Notes: a model not told the origin generated them from the sequence alone. A stretch of DNA of 47,839 nt from Pseudomonadota bacterium (GCA_017464085.1 JAFUEE010000110.1:1-47839); one strand, 5' to 3'; shown: positions 34,436 to 43,638, counted from the first letter of the stretch. A program made the numbers and translations.

Positions 34436-35773
34436 ATGGATGAAGCAAAGTTTTATGCGAGACTTTTCAGGCAAAATGAAAGGGTCATGAAGTTCGGACT
34501 TGAAGCGATCGGAAAAGCGCTCGATCGTGAAGGGGGAATAGGATATCCGCATGTGCTCGTTGCCGGAACGAACGGTAAAGGGCAGGTGAGTGCGCTTTGG
34601 GCGAATGCGCTCAAAGGCTTGGGGTATCGGACGGGATTGTTCACCTCCCCGCATCTCGTGGATTTTAGGGAGCGCATCCGTGTGAACGGCAGGATGCTTT
34701 CGGTCGATGAAATTGTCGGCATTGGAAGCGATGTTCTGGCTGAATATGGTGGGGATGCAGGTCCTGAATTTTCGGGCATTTCCCTGACTTATTTTGAGTG
34801 CTGTCTTGTCATGGCGCTTCGAGCGTTTGCAGGCAATGCAGTTGAATTCGGGGTATTTGAGGTCGGGCTTGGCGGCCGTCTGGATGCGACGAATGCGCTG
34901 TCGCCGGGACTGAGCATCATCACGTCGATCAGCCGGGACCACGAAGCTTATCTGGGAAGCGAGACGGCGCAGATTGCGCGCGAAAAGGCTGGGATCATGC
35001 GGCCGGGCTGTCCGGTGATTTGCGGGCGGCAGGAGGCTGAAGTGCTCAGGGAAGAAGCCGAGCGAGCAGGCTGTTCGAGCTTTGATGCCTTGGGGGTGAC
35101 GTTTGAACGGAAGACGGATGGCAATCGGGTCTTGCTCGTTTCTGAGGATATGTGTGTGGATTTGTGCCGCAGGGATGAGAGGCCTGAATATCAGCTAGAC
35201 AATCTTTCGGTCGCTGTCTTTTCACTTTTGAAGGCATCGGCGTGCGGGCTGATTGCAGGGGATGTCCGTCGGGTGATTGACGGGCTTGCGGCGCGGACGC
35301 GCTGGGTTGGGCGGATGTGGCCTTGCAAGGATGAGACTGCAAGCGCCTTGGGGGTTCGAAAAATCATTTTGGACGGCGCACACAACCCGGATGGCGTGCG
35401 CGCTTTTGTCGAAGCCATTGCAAAAAGCGAGTATGCATGTTTGCCAAAGGCGCTGGTCGTCAACAGCTGCGGAGACAAGGATGTCGAACTGATGTTCCCT
35501 CAGTATTTGTCGGTATTCGGGCCGTCGTCTATCTTTGTGGTGCCGATCGCATCGACAGGGCGCGCGATGCGTCCGGCTGATTATTGCAGCCGGATCGGGT
35601 TAGATACGCGTCAGGCCTGCGGATCGCTTCGAGAAGGCTTGAAAAAAGCGTCAAAATATGTCGGTCATGAAGGTTTGGTCTATATTTCCGGTTCACTTTA
35701 TCTTCTCGGTGAAGTTATTCGTGAGCTTGGGGAGACGGACGCGCTTGAGACGATAGAGAACGGCGTTGAGTAA
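34436..35773 (+). CDS. folC: Folylpolyglutamate synthase / dihydrofolate synthase
   Basis: FolC adds glutamate to dihydropteroate and folates in the cytoplasm. The 445-residue product has the Mur-ligase-like ATP loop GTNGKGQVSAL, the SPHLVDFRERIRVNG stretch and GLGGRLDATNAL. Later it has the catalytic ISRDHEAYLG region and LDGAHNPDG. The ATG at 34436 has AGGGAG nine bases upstream and places the start where other FolC proteins begin; the frame is open back to 34322. murI follows 10 bp downstream and is probably co-transcribed. Confidence 0.93.
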   Translation: MDEAKFYARLFRQNERVMKFGLEAIGKALDREGGIGYPHVLVAGTNGKGQVSALWANALKGLGYRTGLFTSPHLVDFRERIRVNGRMLSVDEIVGIGSDVLAEYGGDAGPEFSGISLTYFECCLVMALRAFAGNAVEFGVFEVGLGGRLDATNALSPGLSIITSISRDHEAYLGSETAQIAREKAGIMRPGCPVICGRQEAEVLREEAERAGCSSFDALGVTFERKTDGNRVLLVSEDMCVDLCRRDERPEYQLDNLSVAVFSLLKASACGLIAGDVRRVIDGLAARTRWVGRMWPCKDETASALGVRKIILDGAHNPDGVRAFVEAIAKSEYACLPKALVVNSCGDKDVELMFPQYLSVFGPSSIFVVPIASTGRAMRPADYCSRIGLDTRQACGSLREGLKKASKYVGHEGLVYISGSLYLLGEVIRELGETDALETIENGVE

Positions 35774-35783
35774 TGGAGAAATC

Positions 35784-36614
35784 ATGGAAAACAGATTTGA
35801 CAGCCGTCCGATAGGCGTGTTTGACAGCGGTGTGGGCGGGTTGACAGTTTTGGATGCGATTCGCCGGGTGCTTCCCTGCGAGAATTTCGTCTATCTTGGG
35901 GATACGGCCCGCGTGCCGTATGGCAACAGGACGCCGCAGACTATCGTTCGTTATGCGGTCTCGTGTGCGCAGCAGCTTGTCGCGCGAGATGTAAAGGCGA
36001 TCGTGATCGCATGCAATACCGCGAGCGCGCACGCGCTTGATGCGCTCAATGCAGAGTTTGACGTGCCTGTTTTTGGTGTGATTGAACCAGCTTCCCGCAG
36101 AGCAGTGCATGAGACGCGTTCAGGGCATGTGGGGATCATCGGGACACGGGCGACGATTTCGAGCGGCGCTTATGAGCGCGCCATGCGCAAGATCGATCCG
36201 CAGATTCATACATGTGGACTGGCATGTCCGCTTTTCGTCCCGCTCGTTGAGGAAGGCTGGGCGGATACGGAAGTCGCCCGTCTGGTCGTCCGAGAATACC
36301 TCGAAAAACTTATCCAGAGTGCAGGTGCAGCAGAGCTTGATACGCTCATTTTGGGATGCACGCATTATCCCGTGCTGAAGAAACAGATCAGCGATACGCT
36401 TGCGGAACTTGCGCAGCATATCACGCTGTGTGACTGCGCTGAGGCCACTGCGGATGATCTTGTCCGCCAGCTTGAGGCGCGTTCGCTTCTGACTGCGCGG
36501 GATAAGCCGGGGCGTTCGGCCTATCTTGTCACGGATGACCCTGTTCAGTTCTCAATGATTGGGCGATCGTTCATGCAGGATCCTCCGGACAATGTGGTTC
36601 ACATAGATATTTAA
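35784..36614 (+). CDS. murI: Glutamate racemase
   Basis: MurI makes D-glutamate for peptidoglycan. The 276-residue product has both catalytic cysteines: ACNTAS near residue 75 and GCTHYP near residue 190. It begins with GVFDSGVGGLTV and has GDTARVPYG and PVFGVIEP. GGAG precedes the ATG at 35784; a TTG at 35766 is also in frame. It follows folC with a 10-bp gap. Confidence 0.97.
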   Translation: MENRFDSRPIGVFDSGVGGLTVLDAIRRVLPCENFVYLGDTARVPYGNRTPQTIVRYAVSCAQQLVARDVKAIVIACNTASAHALDALNAEFDVPVFGVIEPASRRAVHETRSGHVGIIGTRATISSGAYERAMRKIDPQIHTCGLACPLFVPLVEEGWADTEVARLVVREYLEKLIQSAGAAELDTLILGCTHYPVLKKQISDTLAELAQHITLCDCAEATADDLVRQLEARSLLTARDKPGRSAYLVTDDPVQFSMIGRSFMQDPPDNVVHIDI

Positions 36615-36649
36615 AAAGGCTGTGTTCAGCGTCTATGGATATGAGAACA

Positions 36650-36690
36650 GTCAGTAGGCAGTAGGCAGGGGTCAGTAGTCAGTAGTCAGC
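36650..36690. repeat. Heptamer microsatellite
   Basis: CAGTAGG and TCAGTAG units repeat with a 7-bp period, like the heptamers at 13691 and 15582. Bulged hairpins follow within 115 bp, as they do in the direct repeats. No gene lies in 36615-36893. Confidence 0.75.
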
Positions 36691-36802
36691 TTGATCAGGG
36701 CTATAGCTATTATGCAGAGACGGGCGTTGCGCGATTGCGATTGCTGGCGATACATGCACTTATTTGCCATATCCACGCTTGTTGAACAGAGTCTTTAAAA
36801 AA

Positions 36803-36876
36803 GCGCGGCGTATCGGCCAATAGCCGATAGCCGCGCTGCCAGCGCGTATCGGCCGCATAGCGGCAGATAGCGCGGC
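36803..36876. repeat. Two bulged GTAT/ATA hairpins
   Basis: 36803-36836 is the cleanest copy: GCGCGGC-(G)-TATCGGC, loop CAATA, GCCGATA-GCCGCGC. The second (about 36836-36876) repeats the plan with a less perfect inner arm. They lie just past the stop of the gene at 36894. CACGCTTGTTGAACAGAG precedes them. Confidence 0.85.
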
Positions 36877-36893
36877 ATCAAATTGCCGTCAGA

Positions 36894-39380
36894 TCAGATA
36901 TTTTCGCGTCTTCTGCGGAAAAGCGCTGCTGCGGCCCCGAAGAAAGCGAGCAGCCAGGGAAGCGGATGACCGGCTCCGCCGCTCTGTGAGCAGCCGTCCT
37001 CGGATGGGATTACGGTCGGTCTGGTGCTGTTGGGATCGGACTGGACGGGGGCGTCTGTATCAGGTTGCTCTGAAGGCTGTGACGGATCAGAAGAGTCTGT
37101 CGGATCAGAAGAGTCTGTCGGATCGGAAGGCTGTGACGGTTCAGAAGGCTGTGACGGTTCAGAAGGCTGTGACGGTTCAGTCTGTTCGGCAGGTGCGCAG
37201 ACATTGATCTTGCAGATCTGTCCGCTGGCGCTGCAGTCGATTGCCGTCGTCCAGTTGTCGTCTTGGCAGAACTGAAGCTTTGTGCCGTAGCATCTGAGGT
37301 CGCCGACATAGCAGTTTTTGGGCTGGTCGGGCGTTTCCGGCTGTTCTGGGATGGAATCGACGCAGGCACCGTCATGACATTTTTTGCCATCGCATGACTG
37401 TTCGTTCCACTGGCCGCTTGCATTGCAGGTTCTGAGGGTGTTGTCGTCAATGCAGAGCGCTGTGCCGGTATCGCAGATGCGAGGCGCGATGCAGGTCGAA
37501 TTGTCGCATGTCTGGCCGGAAAGGCTGCAGTCTGTTTCGAGGTGCCAGCTCATATTTTGGCAGATTTCGATTGAGGTACCGGAACACCTGCGGCTGCCGT
37601 TCGAGCAACCGTCTGTTGAGACGCAGGTGTTGTTCTGGCAAATTTCGTCCGATGCGCATGGCATGGTGTTGAGATGACCGTTCGAACATGTGACGACGGC
37701 GTTGTTCTCGCATTTCGGGAGCATGTTTGACGGGCATTCGACACATTGATTGCTTTCGCAGTATCCTGAAGGGCATGTCGATGTCTCGTAGTGACCGTTG
37801 ACACATGTGCGGAGCTTGTTTCCGCTGATGCATTCGGATTTGTCCCCGCTGCATTCCGCATTCGAGACGCAGGCGCCATTCTGGCATTTCATGCCGGAGT
37901 CGCATGTTTCGGACACGTATTCGTAAGCGACGCATGTTTTTAGCGTGTTTCCGGAACAGGTGGTATCGCCGTTGTTCTGGCAGTCTTTTGTGAACGAGCA
38001 AGCCGGTTTTGGAATGTATCCGGCGGTACGCGCGAGGAGCGCGGCGAACTGGATACGGCTCATCGGATCGTTCGGGGAATATTTGTTGTCGCCAGTGCCG
38101 GTTGCAAAGCAGTTTCGGACCATGGCTTCGATGAAGCGGTATCCCCAGTGGGATTTGGGGACGTCGGAGAAAGTCTGTGTCGGTGCGTTGGCATAGCTGT
38201 CCAGATCAGGGATATAGGCGCGCGCGATCATGGTGGCGCCTTCAATTCGGCTGAGGACGTCGTTCGGGCGGAATTTAGAGTCTTTGCTTATGATTCCAGC
38301 TTTGACGCAGGCTTCGACGGCGCCCCATCCTTCTTTGCCGACAGTGGCTTCGGTGACATCAGGGAAAGTCGGCGATGCCGGATAGGAGAGCTGCAGATTT
38401 TTGGCGCGCTGGAGGAACATGGCGGCCTGGACGCGCTTGGTGCCGCAATCAGGGCAGAAGAGCGGGCGGCCGGGCTGCCCGCCGCAGCCCTTTGTGACGC
38501 CGTTGTCTGCGAGCGCCTGTGCGGCGCTGAGCCCCCAATGTCCTTGAGGCATATCGTAGAAAACAGAGCTGGGATTATCGATTTCAGCGATTTTGCAGAC
38601 ATATTCGGGTTTCTTCACGACTTTGAAGCCAAGGTTGACGGCATCGTTTCGTATGGATTTGTTGCCATAATAACTGCCGTTGACATAGAGTCCGGAGGAT
38701 CCGCCGCCGTCGAGGTTGATGGCGTAGTCCGCGCCGAGCGAGATCAGTCTCTGAGCGAATGTTTCGACAGTCATGCCGCCTTCAGTGACCGCGAGAATGA
38801 GGTATTTTCTGTCTTTATCAGTGCCCATTCCGGAACGATAGGCGCTTGAGGCGCAGTGACCGAGCGCTTTGCATGCGGCGGAGTTGGCAACGGAGAGTTT
38901 TTGGCCGTTTCGGACGATTTCAGGCGTGCCTGAGACGACGTTATAAGCCCAGGAAGGCGTGGAGACGACTTCGGCTTGCGTGATGATTTTGAGGATATTG
39001 TCTTGTGTGAAACCCATGGATGCATAGGTGTCCGGGCTCCATCCGCTTCCCCATTCGACGCCGTTGCTGACGGCGAGTGAACAGGGGTCCTGCATCGTCG
39101 ACATGCTGAAGAAGTTTGCGTTGATGGCGACCTGGAGGCCATGCTTCTGCGCCCATTTTTTTGGTGGGTTTGGTTCTCCTTTGCTAGAGACCTGCGGAGT
39201 GATCGAAACGCCGATGAGACTGAGGTCGATTCTGACAGCTGACAGGCTGTTGTACTGGGTGAACTCGACGCCGTCGAGCACAGGTTTCCAGGTCTGAGCC
39301 TGTGCATCCGTCGATGCGACTAGTGGGCAAAACGATGCGGCAAACAATGTCGCCGAAAGAATTTTGTGCAAGTATTTCAT
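36894..39380 (-). CDS. Phosphodiester glycosidase (NAGPA)-like protein with SLH repeats and MYXO-CTERM signal
   Basis: I chose the ATG at 39380 (AAGGAG upstream), which begins the signal peptide. The 828-residue product has: a NAGPA-type domain (about 30-260) with INANFFSM, YAINLDGGGSSGLYVNG and NDAVNLGF; three SLH-like repeats (about 275-455) with HWGLSAAQALADNGV, FRPNDVLSRIEGATMIARA and YSPNDPMSRIQFAALLAR. It also has six or so cysteine modules (about 458-725), a Pro/Ser/Gln/Asp spacer (about 733-766), and a C-terminus with GCSQSGG, a hydrophobic helix and RRRR. The last part fits MYXO-CTERM sorting. SLH repeats would bind a cell-wall polymer. Substrate is unknown. Confidence 0.92.
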   Translation of the reverse strand: MKYLHKILSATLFAASFCPLVASTDAQAQTWKPVLDGVEFTQYNSLSAVRIDLSLIGVSITPQVSSKGEPNPPKKWAQKHGLQVAINANFFSMSTMQDPCSLAVSNGVEWGSGWSPDTYASMGFTQDNILKIITQAEVVSTPSWAYNVVSGTPEIVRNGQKLSVANSAACKALGHCASSAYRSGMGTDKDRKYLILAVTEGGMTVETFAQRLISLGADYAINLDGGGSSGLYVNGSYYGNKSIRNDAVNLGFKVVKKPEYVCKIAEIDNPSSVFYDMPQGHWGLSAAQALADNGVTKGCGGQPGRPLFCPDCGTKRVQAAMFLQRAKNLQLSYPASPTFPDVTEATVGKEGWGAVEACVKAGIISKDSKFRPNDVLSRIEGATMIARAYIPDLDSYANAPTQTFSDVPKSHWGYRFIEAMVRNCFATGTGDNKYSPNDPMSRIQFAALLARTAGYIPKPACSFTKDCQNNGDTTCSGNTLKTCVAYEYVSETCDSGMKCQNGACVSNAECSGDKSECISGNKLRTCVNGHYETSTCPSGYCESNQCVECPSNMLPKCENNAVVTCSNGHLNTMPCASDEICQNNTCVSTDGCSNGSRRCSGTSIEICQNMSWHLETDCSLSGQTCDNSTCIAPRICDTGTALCIDDNTLRTCNASGQWNEQSCDGKKCHDGACVDSIPEQPETPDQPKNCYVGDLRCYGTKLQFCQDDNWTTAIDCSASGQICKINVCAPAEQTEPSQPSEPSQPSEPSQPSDPTDSSDPTDSSDPSQPSEQPDTDAPVQSDPNSTRPTVIPSEDGCSQSGGAGHPLPWLLAFFGAAAALFRRRRENI
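37081..37180 (-). repeat. 18-bp coding repeat of the Pro/Ser spacer
   Basis: Direct 18-bp units encode SSDPTD and QPSEPS hexapeptides. The first two units and the next three are nearly identical within each set. Confidence 0.85.
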
Positions 39381-39516
39381 GTTGTAGTCTCCTTCTGGGG
39401 GCGTTGCACCCAATATGAACATGTGCTAAATTCTACATGTAATGCTGACCGTTGCAAGCATACATTTATTTATAAATGTGCAGGTACAGTCAGATAAATT
39501 TTTCACGGAGGTTGGG

Positions 39517-39789
39517 ATGATGCCCACACGGCTTCAGGATGGACTTTCGATCACATTGCTGCAGTGGATGCGTTCTGCAGATGCCCATGAGACGCGCACC
39601 GTGATCGTGCGGATCAGTGACATGGAGGTGATGCGCGAGGTCTTGTATAATCTCAGAAATGCCGGTCTTTCCGACATTGAGATGCTGACGTCCTCAAGTG
39701 TCAAAGGGGTGGTTGATTCCGAAGTGCTTTCCCGTGTCGTCCGCTGCCTTGGGGTCTGTTCAGTGACCCCTTACGAGCGCACGGACTGA
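39517..39789 (+). CDS. Small protein of unknown function upstream of dapA
   Basis: I chose ATG at 39517 (the next codon, 39520, is also ATG). GGAGG lies 5-8 bases upstream; an open extension to 39442 has no such site. The 90-residue product has a mixed alpha-beta pattern with conserved-looking VIVRISDMEVMREVLYNLRNA. It might be a small ligand-binding or regulatory domain, but I do not recognise the family. It is about 106 bp ahead of dapA on the same strand. Confidence 0.6.
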   Translation: MMPTRLQDGLSITLLQWMRSADAHETRTVIVRISDMEVMREVLYNLRNAGLSDIEMLTSSSVKGVVDSEVLSRVVRCLGVCSVTPYERTD

Positions 39790-39895
39790 TTGCATCATCG
39801 GACAGAGCGTTGCCATTGGCATATGCGGCAGGCGATGAGCATGCCGTCATTGGCGCGGGCTGTACGATATTTTATAACCGCATCATGGAGGATGT

Positions 39896-40798
39896 ATGAA
39901 GAAAAGCCCAAAGGAATGGGGTGGAGCTTGGGCGGCGATTCCGACGCCGTTTCGCGCGGACTTGTCTGTGGACGTGGATGCCTTGAAGCGGCATGTGTCT
40001 TTTTTGTGCGATCACAGGATAGACGGCATCGCGGCGTGCGCGACGACAGGAGAGGCGGCGACGATGAGCGCGTCAGAAAAGATGCGCGTGCTGGCAGCCG
40101 TGCTTGAGACCGTGAATGGCCGTGTGCCCGTGATCGCGGGTGTCGGCACGAACGACACCCGCACGACGGTTGACAATGCGCTTGAAGCCAGGAGCAACGG
40201 CGCGGATGGACTGCTTGTGGTCACGCCTTATTACAACAAGCCGAATCAGGAAGGTCAGTACAGGCATTTCATGACGGTCGCGGATTCAGTGGATTTGCCG
40301 CAGATACTTTACAATGTTCCCGGCCGCACGGGGACGCGGTGTTTCCCGAAAACGCTTGGCAGGCTTGCGAAACATCCGAACATCGTTGGCGTGAAGGATG
40401 CCACGGCAGATATGGTCATCGCGAGCCAGACGCGCATCGAGGCTGGCCCGGATTTCCTGATGTTTTCGGGCGATGATGGCACGACGCTGCCGTTTGTCGC
40501 CGTTGGCGGTGTCGGCGCAATCAGCGTGGTCGCGGATATCGCGCCTGCGCTCATGCATGACATTATCTCGCTTGCGCGTTCCGGAAATTATGATTCCGCG
40601 CGCGCATTGCACGAAAAGATGCTTCCGCTGTTTTCTGCGCTCTTTAGCGACACGTCGCCCATTCCGCTCAAGTGCATGCTGTCGAGAAGCAAGCTGGACT
40701 ATCCCGGCGCGCTTCGCTCTCCATTGTTTGAGATGGACAAGGATGCGGCAGACAAGCTCTGCGCGCCGCTCCATGGATTTATTGAGGCTGTGCGATGA
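39896..40798 (+). CDS. dapA: 4-hydroxy-tetrahydrodipicolinate synthase
   Basis: DapA condenses pyruvate with aspartate semialdehyde in lysine and diaminopimelate synthesis. The 300-residue product has the Schiff-base Lys in GVKDAT, the catalytic Tyr in YNVPGRTG, TTGEAATMS and TPYYNKP. Length and motifs are normal. GGAGG lies before the ATG. Its last bases overlap the dapB start (ATGA), so the two are translated together. Confidence 0.97.
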   Translation: MKKSPKEWGGAWAAIPTPFRADLSVDVDALKRHVSFLCDHRIDGIAACATTGEAATMSASEKMRVLAAVLETVNGRVPVIAGVGTNDTRTTVDNALEARSNGADGLLVVTPYYNKPNQEGQYRHFMTVADSVDLPQILYNVPGRTGTRCFPKTLGRLAKHPNIVGVKDATADMVIASQTRIEAGPDFLMFSGDDGTTLPFVAVGGVGAISVVADIAPALMHDIISLARSGNYDSARALHEKMLPLFSALFSDTSPIPLKCMLSRSKLDYPGALRSPLFEMDKDAADKLCAPLHGFIEAVR

Positions 40799-41565
40799 AA
40801 AGAGTTCGCGTATGCATTATGGGTGCGGCTGGCCGGATGGGGCAGATTTTGAGCCGCCTGTATTCGGAAGACCCGAATTACGAAGTCGTGGCACGCATCG
40901 ATCGCAATGCAGATTCGGCGCAGCCTTCGGTGATTGCCGAGCTTTCGGATGCGCCGGAATTCGACATCCTTGTCGATTATTCGGTGGCGGCGGCGACGCG
41001 TGGCGCGATTGGCGAGATGCACCGTCGCAAAGCGGCCTGGCTAGTGGGCACGACGGGCTTGACCGACGCGGATCGCGCCGAAATCCTTGCCCTTGCTGAA
41101 AATGCGCCGATTTTTGTCGCTTCCAACACGTCGTTTGGCGTCGCCCTGATGCAGCGGCTTTGTGCGCAGGCGAGTGCGGCGTTGCTCGACTGGGACTGCG
41201 AGATTCTTGAGGCCCATCATCATTCAAAGCTTGATGCGCCATCGGGGACCGCGCTTTCTATCGCAAAGACGATTGCCGATACGCGGAAGTCGCACGGTCG
41301 CGACACGTCAGTCGTGACTGATCGTTCCGGTGTGCGCGAAAAACGGGATCCTCAGAGCATCGGGATTGCCTCTTTGCGCGGCGGCACGGTTGCAGGGGAG
41401 CATAGCGCGATATGGTTTGGCGAAAACGAGCGCCTGGAGATCAGGCATGTGGCGGAGAGCCGCGAGATTTTTGCGCGCGGCGCGCTTCGCATTGCGCGCT
41501 GGCTTGTCGTGCAGAAGCCTGGCGCTTGGAATATGCAGGATTTCCTGGATGATGTTCTGAGGTGA
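40795..41565 (+). CDS. dapB: 4-hydroxy-tetrahydrodipicolinate reductase
   Basis: DapB reduces the DapA product with NAD(P)H. The 256-residue protein has the nucleotide loop GAAGRMGQ, GTTGL, SNTSFGVAL, and the substrate motif EAHHHSKLDAPSGTAL with the catalytic His and Lys. It ends normally at FLDDVLR. Translationally coupled to dapA by a four-base overlap. Confidence 0.97.
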   Translation: MKRVRVCIMGAAGRMGQILSRLYSEDPNYEVVARIDRNADSAQPSVIAELSDAPEFDILVDYSVAAATRGAIGEMHRRKAAWLVGTTGLTDADRAEILALAENAPIFVASNTSFGVALMQRLCAQASAALLDWDCEILEAHHHSKLDAPSGTALSIAKTIADTRKSHGRDTSVVTDRSGVREKRDPQSIGIASLRGGTVAGEHSAIWFGENERLEIRHVAESREIFARGALRIARWLVVQKPGAWNMQDFLDDVLR

Positions 41566-41642
41566 GTGTTTGCGCGCCTTTCCGCTTATGCGGATGCGGC
41601 GCGCTTGTGGTCCGTTGCGCTGCACGCGGCCGGTCTGAAGAG

Positions 41643-41714
41643 ACGGGCTTTTCGCCTGCGGCGATACAGCCCGTAGCATTGCGCGCCTATGCGCGTTGCT
41701 GCATACGGCGCGCA
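41643..41714. repeat. Two bulged hairpins, one entering the 3' end of a gene
   Basis: 41643-41674 has outer ACGGGCT/AGCCCGT and inner TTTCGCC/GGCGATA with an unpaired C. 41680-41714 has outer TGCGCGCC/GGCGCGCA, inner TATGC/GCATA and an unpaired C. The second covers the last codons and the TAG stop of the Nudix-RlmN gene. Confidence 0.75.
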
Positions 41715-43114
41715 AGCAGCTGACCGCAAGCTCCGCCTACCTGTACGCCTCGCGCGACCCTTAGTGTCACCAGGCATCCCAGGTCCTGAAGCGTTTTGAT
41801 GAATGCCTGGACCTGCGCGCTGTCCGGAGAGTGGAATTTGTCTCGCGGCGTCTCATTGTATGGAATGATATTGATGTTGTGCGGCAGGTCCTTCGCAAAA
41901 TCTGCCAGGCGTGCAGCATCTTCCGGGGAATCATTGATGCCCTGCATCAGCACGTATTCCAGAAGAATTTTTTCATGCGAGCGATAGGGCCATTCCAGCA
42001 GAGCTTTCTTGATCTCTGCAAGCGGAAATCTGCGGTTGACGGGCATGAGCATATCGCGCGTCACGTCTGTCGTCGCATTGATGCTGACCGCGAGGTTGGG
42101 GCGGTTCCGTGCGGACTTGAGCTTTGGCAGTTCCGAGAGAACGCCGGATGTCGAGAGCGTCATGCGCACAGGCGGTATATTGAGGCCATGCGCGTGCGAC
42201 AGGATATCGATCGCCTTGAGGACGTTGTCTATGTTCATGAGTGCTTCGCCCATGCCCATGAACACGATGTTGATCGCGTGTGTCTGATGCGGCCCGAAGT
42301 TTTCGACGGCGACGATGACCTGTTGTACGATTTCGGCGGCAGTCAGGTTCCTGCGCAGTCCGAGCGTGGCTGTTGCGCAGAAAGCGCAGTTCATCGCGCA
42401 TCCGACCTGTGACGAGATGCACAGCGTGACGCGCGGATTTTTGACATCTCTCGGCATGTGCACAGTCTCGATGCGCGCGCCGTCCTCAAGCTCATAGATG
42501 ATGCGTGTCGTGCCGTCATCCGCGCATATCGTGTCCGCGATTTTCAGCGATGTGCAGTTATAGCGCGTTTGCAGGAGCATCCTGCATTTGTGCCCGATCG
42601 AGCGGTGCGGGTCGCGTTCGGCGTCCCAGGGGCGCTGGATGGCGCGAAAGATATGTGCGCCGCCGGCGCGCGCCGGGAGTGTGTCGAGATCTTCCGGCAG
42701 TGCGGTGTGAAGTGCCGGATTGCGCTTCAATACGTCTTCGATATCGTCGAGAAACGCAGCATCTGCTTGTGTCCATGGTAATTCGCGCGCCTGAGAGAGC
42801 GTGAGCCAGCCGGTCTGAGCATGCTCGGTGCGCACGAAATCATCCGATTCGATGATTGTCCTGTAGAGATGGACGTGAATCTCGCGATCGGGCATCTGCG
42901 TCGTCCGCGTCTCGACAAATTCAATCGGATAAGCCGTGATCTTGAGCTCTTCCCAGAGCTCGCGCGACAGCGCGGCTTCAGGAGTCTCTCCTGGCTCGAT
43001 TTTCCCGCCTGGAAATTCCCAGCATCCCGTATGAGACTGCGAGGGGCCGCGCTGGGCAGCAAAAAATTTCTGATCCCTGATGATCAGAGCCGCAACAACT
43101 TCGATGGTTTTCAT
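41687..43114 (-). CDS. rlmN: Nudix hydrolase fused to RlmN radical-SAM RNA methyltransferase
   Basis: The product has 475 residues. Residues 1-135 are a MutT-like Nudix domain: GGKIEPGE, then RELWEEL; the usual Gly after EE is replaced (EELK). Residues about 145-235 match the N-terminal helical part of RlmN in shortened form. Residues about 235-470 are RlmN: CAMNCAFC (4Fe-4S CxxxCxxC), GMGEALMN, STSGV and GGACGQL with the catalytic Cys. RlmN methylates A2503 of 23S rRNA and A37 of some tRNAs. No stop or start signal separates the two domains. The last residues (ARRMQQRA) and stop come from a dispersed hairpin. It is the last gene of a minus-strand operon, 15 bp after the membrane-protein gene. 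Confidence 0.92.
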   Translation of the reverse strand: MKTIEVVAALIIRDQKFFAAQRGPSQSHTGCWEFPGGKIEPGETPEAALSRELWEELKITAYPIEFVETRTTQMPDREIHVHLYRTIIESDDFVRTEHAQTGWLTLSQARELPWTQADAAFLDDIEDVLKRNPALHTALPEDLDTLPARAGGAHIFRAIQRPWDAERDPHRSIGHKCRMLLQTRYNCTSLKIADTICADDGTTRIIYELEDGARIETVHMPRDVKNPRVTLCISSQVGCAMNCAFCATATLGLRRNLTAAEIVQQVIVAVENFGPHQTHAINIVFMGMGEALMNIDNVLKAIDILSHAHGLNIPPVRMTLSTSGVLSELPKLKSARNRPNLAVSINATTDVTRDMLMPVNRRFPLAEIKKALLEWPYRSHEKILLEYVLMQGINDSPEDAARLADFAKDLPHNINIIPYNETPRDKFHSPDSAQVQAFIKTLQDLGCLVTLRVARGVQVGGACGQLLARRMQQRA

Positions 43115-43129
43115 GGTGACGGTCTGATC

Positions 43130-43627
43130 TCATCGCTTGGGGCGTGGCGCCTGTCCGCGTCCCACTTGGGCAGTCCTTCGGGGCTGAGGGGCTCCGGGCG
43201 GAAGGCGGCGCGCAACGGGCTGCTGCGGCACTTCCTCTTCATCGTCATCCTCAGAAAATGAATCGATCTGCAGCATGAGCTGCATGCAGCACACGATGAC
43301 TGCGAGCTTGAGCAGGATCAGGATGCCGACATCGGGCGATGTGCTCATCTGCTTGGTGATATAGCAGACCATCTCGATGGCTTCCGCGCCGAGTGCGATC
43401 AGGATCGCATAGCGGACTCGGAACAGAAGCAGGAAGCCGCTGATCACGACAAGCGCATAGAAAGGTATTGTCAGACCGTTATAGCCCGCTTGCGGGAGGG
43501 ACTGATAATCGCCTGAAGCGCCCAATATGCCAAGAAACATGATGATGCCGCCGCCGAGAATACATCCCGCCACGGCAGCGGCGAAGCGACCTGTCGTCGC
43601 GTTGTTGTAATTTTCGTATACTGCCAT
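43130..43627 (-). CDS. Small multi-pass membrane protein
   Basis: The product has 165 residues. Four hydrophobic segments lie near residues 15-38, 52-70, 70-90 and 100-120. An acidic FSEDDDEEE stretch and a basic, Pro/Arg-rich cytoplasmic tail follow. No family is recognised. It is 11 bp after the HD gene and 15 bp before the Nudix-RlmN gene, so it belongs to the same operon. Confidence 0.75.
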   Translation of the reverse strand: MAVYENYNNATTGRFAAAVAGCILGGGIIMFLGILGASGDYQSLPQAGYNGLTIPFYALVVISGFLLLFRVRYAILIALGAEAIEMVCYITKQMSTSPDVGILILLKLAVIVCCMQLMLQIDSFSEDDDEEEVPQQPVARRLPPGAPQPRRTAQVGRGQAPRPKR

Positions 43628-43638
43628 ATCCTGATTCC

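Noticed and set aside
39790..40107. A 105-codon plus-strand frame before dapA
   Set aside because: It overlaps the dapA start in another frame and has no start signal; dapA is certain.
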